DNA of 12,389 nucleotides. Source: Holosporaceae bacterium UBA3830. GTDB taxonomy: Bacteria > Pseudomonadota > Alphaproteobacteria > UBA3830. The notes below the pieces were generated by a model that worked only from the letters and a program-made list of their open reading frames with translations, did no database searches and was not told the origin of the DNA. Below are positions 6,676 through 12,389 of the stretch, in pieces (position 1 is the stretch's first letter; every line of letters starts with the position of its first letter). Made by a program: the position numbers and the translations under genes. The stretch lies in assembly GCA_002393025.1 (NCBI GenBank), contig DGIE01000096.1, forward strand, positions 1-12,389, written 5' to 3'.

Positions 6676-7539
6676 TTGCAGCAGTCCACAATAAGAGAGG
6701 CTTTTTCCGTGAATGGGGTGGGAGTACACAGAGGGCAGGAGTGTTCCACGACGATCAAACCTGCAAGTGAAGATACCGGAATCATATTTTTCAAATCCGA
6801 CGTGAGCAATGAGGGTGCTAAGGAAGAAAAAATCATCGCAAGTTACAAAAATGTAAAAAATGCGACGATGTGTACACAAATTTCTAACGAAAATGGCGCG
6901 TCTCTAAAAACAATTGAACACCTCATGGCGGCGTTGTACGGAATGAAAATTTCCAATGCAGTTGTGGAAGTTCGAGGAGAAGAAATTCCGATTCTCGACG
7001 GTAGTTCCTTAATGTTTGTTGAAAAGATAAAGGAAGTTGGAATTCAAAAACAATCTAAACCACGAAAAATTTTAAAAGTTTTGAAGAAGATAAAAGTGAC
7101 AGACGGGGATAAATTTGAAGAGATCGAGCCTTTTGATGATTTCGAGATCAATGCGAAATGTGATTTTGAAGCGAAAGGATTGAAGACGGATCCTGTGATT
7201 TTTAATTTTTCAAAAAATGATTTTGCAACCGAAATTGCTGCGGCGAGAACTTTCGGATTTGTTTCTGAAGTTGAATACATCAAAAAGCACAATTTAGCAC
7301 AAGGGGCATCGCTGAAAAATACCGTCGTCTACAATGATAAAGGAATTCCTTTGAATGATGAAGGTTTGAGATTTGAAAATGAATCCGCAAAGCATAAGGT
7401 TTTGGATATAATCGGCGACTTATCTTTGTCGCAATATTGGATTCAAGGAAGAATGAATTGTTTTTGTCCAAGTCATAAGCTGAATAACATTTTGTTGAGA
7501 ATGCTGTTTGCGAGTACGGAAAATTACGAGATTTTGTAA
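6676..7539 (+). CDS. lpxC: UDP-3-O-acyl-N-acetylglucosamine deacetylase LpxC
   Basis: Cytosolic zinc deacetylase, the first committed step of lipid A synthesis; 287 residues against 305 in E. coli. It starts at TTG 6676: GGAG at 6665-6668 is 7 bases upstream, the protein begins in register with the family (QSTIREAFSVNGVGVHRG), and there is no in-frame ATG before the upstream TAG at 6634. Motifs: the 'TIEHLMAAL' block with Glu81 and His82, 'LDGSS' at 107-111, 'AARTFGF' with Thr192, the 'AKHKVLDIIGDL' block with zinc ligands His240 and Asp244, and His267 in 'SHKLNN'. All catalytic and zinc residues are present, so the organism makes, or recently made, lipid A. The stop codon abuts the tsaD ATG with no gap. 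The TTG start may keep expression low, useful for an enzyme whose level must be tightly held. Confidence 0.96.
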   Translation: MQQSTIREAFSVNGVGVHRGQECSTTIKPASEDTGIIFFKSDVSNEGAKEEKIIASYKNVKNATMCTQISNENGASLKTIEHLMAALYGMKISNAVVEVRGEEIPILDGSSLMFVEKIKEVGIQKQSKPRKILKVLKKIKVTDGDKFEEIEPFDDFEINAKCDFEAKGLKTDPVIFNFSKNDFATEIAAARTFGFVSEVEYIKKHNLAQGASLKNTVVYNDKGIPLNDEGLRFENESAKHKVLDIIGDLSLSQYWIQGRMNCFCPSHKLNNILLRMLFASTENYEIL

Positions 7540-8550
7540 ATGTATATTTTGGGGATAGAATCCAGTTGCGATGAAACGGCTGCGGCAGTGGTTTCTGATC
7601 GAAAGGAAATTCTGTCTAATGTCATTTATTCTCAAATTGAGGAACACAGACCGTACAGCGGAGTCGTTCCCGAGGTTGCGGCAAGAGCTCATTTGGAGAA
7701 GATTGATGTCATGGTAAAAAAGGCGTTGACTGACGCAAATTTATCTTTGGATGACATTGATGCCGTTGCCGGGACATGTGGTCCAGGATTGATCGGCGGG
7801 GTTATTGTCGGAGCGACGTTTGCAAAAAGTTTGGCTTTCGCGAAGAAAATTCCGTTTATCGCGGTAAATCATATTGAAGCGCACGCGTTGTCGGTTCGAT
7901 TGACTGAAGATATCGAGTTTCCATATCTTTTGATTTTGGCGTCAGGAGGACACTGCCAGATTTGCGTTGTTCATGATATAGATCATTTTCAAATTTTGGG
8001 ACAAACTTTGGATGATTCCGTCGGAGAATCTTTCGATAAAGTTTCAAAACTTTTGGGCTTCGGATATCCCGGCGGACCGATCATAGAAAAATTATATCAT
8101 GAAGGAGATAAAGATAAATTTGCGTTGCCTAAGCCGATGTGTTCGAAAGGAAATTGCGATTTTTCGTTTTCAGGATTGAAAACCGCAGTTCTGAATGCCT
8201 CTCAAAAATGTGTTTCTTCGCAGGATAAAAAAGATTTAGCAGCATCTTTTCAAAAAACCGTCGCGGAAATTATGTCATTCAAAATGAAACAAGCTTTGAA
8301 TTTTTGTTTTGATCAGGAAATAAAAATCAATGCGGCGGTAATTTCCGGGGGAGTTGCTGCGAATTTAGTTATAAGAGAAGGTTTAAAAAAAACTTGCGGA
8401 ACGGTTCCGTTTTTTGTGCCTCCGGTAAAACTTTGTACGGATAATGGTGCAATGATTGCATGGCTTGGTGCTGAAAAATTCAGGAGGAATGAGTTTAATT
8501 CTTTAGATTTTCAACCTAGACCGCGGTGGCCGTTGGGAGATCAAATTTAA
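7540..8550 (+). CDS. tsaD: tRNA N6-adenosine threonylcarbamoyltransferase TsaD
   Basis: Catalytic subunit of t6A37 synthesis, transferring threonylcarbamoyl from TC-AMP to A37 of ANN-decoding tRNAs, in complex with TsaB and TsaE. It has 336 residues, the normal bacterial length. It opens with 'ILGIESSCDETAAAVV'. The metal ligands are His111 and His115 (VNHIEAHALS) and Asp301 (CTDNGAMIA). The ASKHA nucleotide-binding elements 'ASGGHCQ' (134-140), 'DDSVGESFDKVSKLLG' (158-173), 'GYPGGP' (175-180) and 'SGGVAAN' (269-275) are in order. ATG 7540 directly follows the lpxC stop (TAA-ATG), so its translation is almost certainly coupled to lpxC. Its ATPase partner TsaE is in the opposite arm. Confidence 0.98.
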   Translation: MYILGIESSCDETAAAVVSDRKEILSNVIYSQIEEHRPYSGVVPEVAARAHLEKIDVMVKKALTDANLSLDDIDAVAGTCGPGLIGGVIVGATFAKSLAFAKKIPFIAVNHIEAHALSVRLTEDIEFPYLLILASGGHCQICVVHDIDHFQILGQTLDDSVGESFDKVSKLLGFGYPGGPIIEKLYHEGDKDKFALPKPMCSKGNCDFSFSGLKTAVLNASQKCVSSQDKKDLAASFQKTVAEIMSFKMKQALNFCFDQEIKINAAVISGGVAANLVIREGLKKTCGTVPFFVPPVKLCTDNGAMIAWLGAEKFRRNEFNSLDFQPRPRWPLGDQI

Positions 8551-8581
8551 AAAATATTCAGGGAAATTATGAGGAAAAAAT

Positions 8582-9349
8582 ATGAAAATAATTTCTGCAA
8601 ACAGTGTTAAGATTGTCGAAGATTATACGAAAAATTTGGATGAAGACAGTTTAGTAATTTTTGACTGTGACAACGTTCTGACAACTGTAAGGGTAGGGAC
8701 ATTTAATGTTCGGAATAAAGATTTTCTGAAAAATTATCTGCGTGAAGGATCTGTTTCCAAGGATGAGTTTTACGATAAAATCAGGTTGATTTTGATCAAT
8801 GAAAATACCTACATTGTAAACCAGCGGATGATAGATTTAGTCGCAAATTTGGCGAGAAGAAATATTCGGCATATGGTTGCGACGTCATATTCGGTGCGTC
8901 CCCTGAAAGAGGTACCAGATCCGATGCAATGGCGAATAGATAATCTGCACAAGATGGGATATTTTTTCGAAAAATCTTGGCCTGATCAAAAAGAGGATTT
9001 AGTGCTTAATAATTTCGGGACAGATCACAATCCGATTTTTCGCGACGGTATTTTATTTTGTGATATTTTTTCAAAGGGGGATTGCATTCGTAGTTTTTTC
9101 GAATACATCGGTTTGACTCCGAAAAAAGTAATTTTTATTGACGACGTTTTGAGAAATCTTTCGGATATCGGAGAATTTTGTGATGAAAATAAAATTGAAT
9201 ACATTGGAATAGAATATCTCGAGTCACAATACATAAGTTCGAGCATTCCTTTTTCAGATGATCTCGGAAAAATTCAAATGGATCAGTTAATGAGTAAATC
9301 AATTTGGTTAAAAGACGAAGAAGCTCACGAAATATTGTCGAATTCTTGA
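8582..9349 (+). CDS. DUF2608 family HAD-like hydrolase (putative phosphatase)
   Basis: Protein of 255 residues resembling DUF2608 (PF11019), a branch of the HAD superfamily known mostly from intracellular bacteria such as Legionella and relatives. HAD motifs in order: motif I 'VIFDCDNVLTT' with Asp28 (nucleophile) and Asp30; motif II 'MVATSYS' with Thr101/Ser102; motif III Lys165 in 'FSKGDCI', following the DUF2608 element 'FRDGILFCDIFSKGD'; motif IV 'KKVIFIDDVLRNL' with Asp187-Asp188. All four are intact, so phosphatase activity is likely; the substrate is unknown. I see no signal peptide, unlike some family members, so it is probably cytosolic unless secreted by another route. It starts 31 bp after tsaD with GAGG about 7 bases ahead of the ATG. 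The next gene has its own promoter candidate. Confidence 0.82.
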   Translation: MKIISANSVKIVEDYTKNLDEDSLVIFDCDNVLTTVRVGTFNVRNKDFLKNYLREGSVSKDEFYDKIRLILINENTYIVNQRMIDLVANLARRNIRHMVATSYSVRPLKEVPDPMQWRIDNLHKMGYFFEKSWPDQKEDLVLNNFGTDHNPIFRDGILFCDIFSKGDCIRSFFEYIGLTPKKVIFIDDVLRNLSDIGEFCDENKIEYIGIEYLESQYISSSIPFSDDLGKIQMDQLMSKSIWLKDEEAHEILSNS

Positions 9350-9359
9350 AATTACACTG

Positions 9360-9389
9360 TTGAATATTGGGTTGTTTTATTTTTATAAT
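9360..9389 (+). promoter_or_regulatory. Promoter candidate for outer membrane protein gene
   Basis: In the 67-bp gap after the DUF2608 gene, TTGAAT (9360-9365, 4/6) is followed after 18 bases by a perfect TATAAT (9384-9389). The predicted start is near 9396, about 20 bases before the ATG at 9417. This is the only perfect -10 box I noticed in an intergenic position in the window. It could also feed dnaN and recF, which follow without any terminator that I can see. Confidence 0.5.
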
Positions 9390-9416
9390 ACGAAGGCGAT
9401 TGGTTTTGGGTGATTT

Positions 9417-10112
9417 ATGAAAAAATCTGTATTAGGTTTGCTGTTGTTTAACGGATTTGTTCTGGCTGAAGTTTCAGATAGTAGTGACTTTATGGAGTTA
9501 GATGAGCCGTACAAGTATGTAACAGGTGCCTACTGGGGAGTGAGTGTTGGTCCGACTTTTGTAAAGCATAAGTTGTCGGCTCAGAACGAAAATACAGGGA
9601 CGGTTCAGCGGACGAGTGTGTCGAAAACGCAGATGGATTTGGCTTTACTCGGAGGATTTGGGACTTCTTTTTACAAAGATTATTACATCGGTCTCGAAAT
9701 GGAGTTGATGAATAGGTATGGGAAAGGAGTTCACTACGAAAAAGATAGCGATGCCTTGGGATTGAAATTTCATTCTCAGTTTGGACTGAATATGAATGTT
9801 CGTTTTGGATATTTGTTTCCGAAGCAGGGAAATATGATTTACGCGATCGTCGGTTTTTCTCGCACTTTGGGAAAAGTAGTTGAGAAAAGATCAGACGGAA
9901 AAGCTGTTGAGGGAACGTTTGGATCGTACTATCCTGTGGTCGGAGTAGGGCTTGAACATAAGATTAATTATGATTGGAATGTTCGTTTAGATGTTAAGTA
10001 TTCTATCACCTCGGAGGATTCTGGTCGACACATGTCCAGAAATGCCTCGTGGAAATATGATGCCAAACCTCAGAGTGTAGGAATAAGATTGGCCATAACA
10101 AGGAACATATAG
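9417..10112 (+). CDS. Small beta-barrel outer membrane protein (OmpA/porin-like fold)
   Basis: Protein of 231 residues. A signal peptide, MKKSVLGLLLFNGFVLA, is cut most likely after Ala17 (V-L-A before Glu18). The mature part alternates short aromatic/Gly strands and turns, as in the OMP_b-brl family: 'YWGVSVGPTFV', 'LALLGGFGTSF', 'YYIGLEMELMNRYG', 'FGLNMNVRFGYLF', 'MIYAIVGFSRTLG', 'YYPVVGVGLEHKI', 'WNVRLDVKYSI', and the last strand 'QSVGIRLAITRNI'. Eight strands is a reasonable estimate. The last residue is Ile rather than the usual Phe, though the penultimate strand pattern is kept. Such proteins in intracellular Alphaproteobacteria are often surface-exposed; a role here is not known. It sits 27 bp before dnaN, an unusual neighbour. 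Confidence 0.85.
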   Translation: MKKSVLGLLLFNGFVLAEVSDSSDFMELDEPYKYVTGAYWGVSVGPTFVKHKLSAQNENTGTVQRTSVSKTQMDLALLGGFGTSFYKDYYIGLEMELMNRYGKGVHYEKDSDALGLKFHSQFGLNMNVRFGYLFPKQGNMIYAIVGFSRTLGKVVEKRSDGKAVEGTFGSYYPVVGVGLEHKINYDWNVRLDVKYSITSEDSGRHMSRNASWKYDAKPQSVGIRLAITRNI

Positions 10113-10139
10113 CGAAGGGATATGTAGTGGAGTCGAGAG

Positions 10140-11243
10140 ATGAGAGCGAAAGTAGAAAAGAAGGATATTTTGCCTGCGATAATGAGAACGGTGAGCATAG
10201 CTGACAAGAAGTCGGTTGTCCCTATCTTGTCTCATGTGCTGCTGGACTTCAATGCCAATGGTCTGACGATAAAGGCGACAGATCTGGATCATTCCATAAT
10301 TGAAAAGGTGCCGGCTCAAGCTGATACTTACGGAACTGTTGCAGTTCCAGCGGGAACTTTGTGTGATGTTTTGCGAAAAATACCGGATAAAATTTCAGTA
10401 GAATTTTCCCTTATTGATAAGGGAGAAAAGTTGCAGGTTGTTGCCGGAAGATCTAAGTTTGAGTTGTCCACATTGAATGCCAAAGACTTTCCTCAGGTTT
10501 CCGTTCTTGAAAACAGCTGCCATTTTACTCTGAAAACCTCGGATTTGAATAAATTGATTACCAGGACGAAATTTTCGATTTCTCCTGAAGAAAACAGACA
10601 TAACTTAAATGGGATTTTCCTGCACAAAGAAGACGATATGCTGAAGGCTGCTTCGACCGACGGACATAGACTTTCGGTTTCCGCGATTCCTTTAAAAGCA
10701 AAGGAAAGTATTCAGGGGGTGATTATCTCAAGAAAGACTGTTTTGGAAATCAAGAAGCTTTTGGATGTTACCGAAGGGGAAGTGATAGTTACTTTCACTG
10801 CAAATCAGGTTCAGTTTGAGTTGGGGAACGTTTTATTTATGGCTAAGCTCGTGGATGGAAATTTCCCGGACTATAAGAGAGTGATTCCTTCCATGGATGT
10901 TAATTTCTTCACGGTGAAGAGATCGGATTTTGTGGAAGTTGTGGATCGTGTTGCTGTTATTTCCGATGATAAGGGTAGGGCGATAAAGTTGGAAGCTAAC
11001 AAGAACAGCCTCTCCTGTTATGTTGCAAATAGTCGAGTTGGAAGTGGAAAGGATGAGGTTGATATTACGTATGATGGAGATGACTGGGTTGCCGGCTTCA
11101 ATTCGGGTTATTTGTTGGATGTGGCCCAAGCTTTGCAAGGGGAACAGTTGAAGATTTACGTAAAAGAATCGTTGGCGCCGATTTTGATTGTTGACGAGTC
11201 TGAGCCCGAGTCGTTGTACGTAGTTATGCCAATGAGAATCTAA
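10140..11243 (+). CDS. dnaN: DNA polymerase III beta subunit (sliding clamp)
   Basis: Ring-shaped processivity clamp, 367 residues (E. coli 366), of three similar domains (about 1-120, 121-245 and 246-367). Recognisable elements include 'RTVSIADKKSVVPILSHVLLDF', 'TLNAKDFPQV' (111-120), 'KFSISPEENRHNLNGIFL' (144-161), the client-binding pocket residues 'TDGHRL' (173-178), 'VDGNFPDYKRVIP', and the terminal 'VVMPMRI' that completes the pocket. A purine-rich site (TGGAG) lies 7 bases before the ATG. recF follows after 9 bp, the classic dnaN-recF pairing. dnaA is not upstream; instead there is an outer membrane protein gene, so the usual dnaA-dnaN-recF cluster is broken on the left side. Confidence 0.98.
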   Translation: MRAKVEKKDILPAIMRTVSIADKKSVVPILSHVLLDFNANGLTIKATDLDHSIIEKVPAQADTYGTVAVPAGTLCDVLRKIPDKISVEFSLIDKGEKLQVVAGRSKFELSTLNAKDFPQVSVLENSCHFTLKTSDLNKLITRTKFSISPEENRHNLNGIFLHKEDDMLKAASTDGHRLSVSAIPLKAKESIQGVIISRKTVLEIKKLLDVTEGEVIVTFTANQVQFELGNVLFMAKLVDGNFPDYKRVIPSMDVNFFTVKRSDFVEVVDRVAVISDDKGRAIKLEANKNSLSCYVANSRVGSGKDEVDITYDGDDWVAGFNSGYLLDVAQALQGEQLKIYVKESLAPILIVDESEPESLYVVMPMRI

Positions 11244-11252
11244 GGGTAAATT

Positions 11253-12389
11253 TTGCAGCCTACGATTCTGAAATTAGGATGTCGGAATTTTAGATCATAT
11301 CAGGCTTTGACGTTGAATTTTTCGTCGAGGTTTGTTGTTTTCTACGGAAAAAATGGAGCTGGAAAGACAAATATACTAGAGGCGATTTCCCTGTTTTCTT
11401 CCGATCGAGGACTAAGAAGAGCGTCGATATCCGATTTTACCAATTTTAACGCGAAATCCGAAGGTTGGAATTTAGAGCTGATGTTCAAAAATGAGGGGGG
11501 ATATAAAACTTTTTTGGAGACAGGTCTCTTAAATAGCAGAAGATTTGGAAAAGTTGATGGCGAGGTGACTTCCTCACTATCTGCGTTAGAAGAATTTGTG
11601 TGGTTGTTATGGATTACTCCCAGCATGGATACGATTTTTATAGGATCTAAAACAGATCGACGTAATTTTTTTGATCATTTGGTTAGCGGTTATGATAGGA
11701 AATATAAAAATCGTCTGAAAAAAATCCAAAATTTACAGAGAGAAAGGTTAAGCGTTTTATCTTATAGAAGGGATGAGTCCTGGCTAGATATTCTGGAAAA
11801 CAAAATTGCAGAGGAAAGTGTTTATATAGCAAGGTCTCGTTTTGAATTCGTTAATCAGCTAAATGATGTTTTTGCGAATTGCGATTCGAATTTTTTGAAA
11901 CCACAAGTAAGTATCGAAGGAAAAATCGAAAGTCTTACATCAATAAATAGCGACGAAAATGCAGTCCTTGAAATATCCGACCTTTTGAAAAATTTCAGAA
12001 ATGAGGATACCGAAAAGCAATCGACAAGGATTTCCGTTCATAGAAGTTCATGGTTAGCTCATCATAGGAAAAATCACTTAGAGGCCGAAAATTGTTCTAC
12101 AGGTGAACAAAAAGCTTTTCTGATCTCGCTGGTTCTGGCAGTAGCGAGAATTTATCAGCAGTCGAGGCGCGGAGTTCCTGTTTTGCTGTTGGATGATTTA
12201 ATGATGCATTTGGATAAAATGCGCCGAAAAGCCCTAATTGATGAATTATCAGTCCTGAATATCCAAACTTTTTTTACGGGAACGGAATTATATTTGTTCG
12301 AAGATCTTAAAAATATAATGCAGACATTTCATGTAGAAAATTCAATTTGCAGCGAAATTCATTCATATAGCGATTCTCCTATCAAAAGA
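11253..12389 (+). CDS. recF: DNA replication and repair protein RecF (3' end beyond or at window edge)
   Basis: SMC-like ATPase that loads RecA at single-strand gaps with RecO and RecR. The frame from TTG 11253 is open for 379 codons to the last base, and no stop is seen. The start is chosen because AAGGG (11242-11246) lies 6 bases before the TTG, the upstream frame closes at TAA 11247, and the protein begins in family register (ILKLGCRNFRSYQALTLNF). Walker A is G32-K-N-G-A-G-K38-T39. The element 'ITPSMDTIFIGSKTDRRNFFDHLV' matches the RecF pattern. The ABC signature is S282-T-G-E-Q, and Walker B 'VLLLDDLMMHLD' has Asp314-Asp315, the second acidic residue being Asp as in E. coli RecF. Family length is about 355-385, so little is missing. 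gyrB is the expected next gene by synteny. Confidence 0.96.
   Translation, partial: MQPTILKLGCRNFRSYQALTLNFSSRFVVFYGKNGAGKTNILEAISLFSSDRGLRRASISDFTNFNAKSEGWNLELMFKNEGGYKTFLETGLLNSRRFGKVDGEVTSSLSALEEFVWLLWITPSMDTIFIGSKTDRRNFFDHLVSGYDRKYKNRLKKIQNLQRERLSVLSYRRDESWLDILENKIAEESVYIARSRFEFVNQLNDVFANCDSNFLKPQVSIEGKIESLTSINSDENAVLEISDLLKNFRNEDTEKQSTRISVHRSSWLAHHRKNHLEAENCSTGEQKAFLISLVLAVARIYQQSRRGVPVLLLDDLMMHLDKMRRKALIDELSVLNIQTFFTGTELYLFEDLKNIMQTFHVENSICSEIHSYSDSPIKR

Noticed and set aside
9987..10319. Minus-strand frame of 110 codons antisense to the outer membrane protein gene and dnaN
   Set aside because: It spans the junction of two real genes and has low-complexity basic composition and no family pattern.
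9350..11252. Replication origin near dnaN
   Set aside because: I found no cluster of DnaA boxes (TTATNCACA or complement) and no AT-rich gene-free region; the gaps here are 67 bp or less. dnaN-recF alone does not place oriC.
11253..12389. recF as a pseudogene, because no ATG-initiated frame covers it
   Set aside because: The frame is uninterrupted from TTG 11253 to the edge, with intact Walker A, signature and Walker B motifs. It is simply a non-ATG start combined with truncation by the window.

Overview
The window looks like a low-GC, densely packed alphaproteobacterial chromosome, probably from a host-associated lineage of the Holosporales/Rickettsiales type. The lineage call is inference. 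It rests on a GapR (DUF2312) gene, a family largely confined to Alphaproteobacteria, on a DUF2608 HAD-like protein, on very short intergenic spaces (the largest is 144 bp), and on an otherwise plain set of essential housekeeping genes. I saw no tRNA, rRNA, insertion sequence, CRISPR array or phage gene, and no gene-free stretch over 300 bases.

Layout. Everything from 6531 down to 1 is on the minus strand. Read in transcription order it is gapR, pgeF, prs, rplY, pth and tsaE, then an ABC sugar importer made of a substrate-binding protein, a MalF-type permease and a MalG-type permease cut by the window edge. Everything from 6676 to the right edge is on the plus strand: lpxC, tsaD, a DUF2608 gene, a small beta-barrel outer membrane protein gene, dnaN, and recF running to the last base. 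The two arms diverge from one 144-bp region (6532-6675). I read this region as two overlapping, back-to-back promoters whose -35 boxes flank a short perfect palindrome.

How the genes work together. The left arm is mostly information processing. GapR is a nucleoid protein, Prs makes PRPP, L25 belongs to the 50S subunit, Pth recycles peptidyl-tRNA, and TsaE is the ATPase of tRNA t6A synthesis. The order prs-rplY-pth is a widely conserved bacterial neighbourhood. PgeF is the peptidoglycan-editing/laccase-domain protein. The sugar importer follows tsaE after a 104-bp gap and appears to be its own unit, with its ATPase outside the window. The right arm joins the first committed step of lipid A synthesis (LpxC) to the catalytic t6A subunit (TsaD). 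It then continues to the replication/repair pair dnaN-recF, with a putative cytosolic HAD phosphatase and an outer membrane protein inserted between.

I do not see a clearly new multi-gene system. The points most worth a second look are the overlapping divergent promoter, a short and divergent Prs in an otherwise canonical locus, the sugar-binding protein with an ambiguous signal peptide and a lysine-rich tail, the Gly-to-Ser change in the coupling loop of the MalF-type permease, and the two TTG-CAG starts (lpxC and recF).
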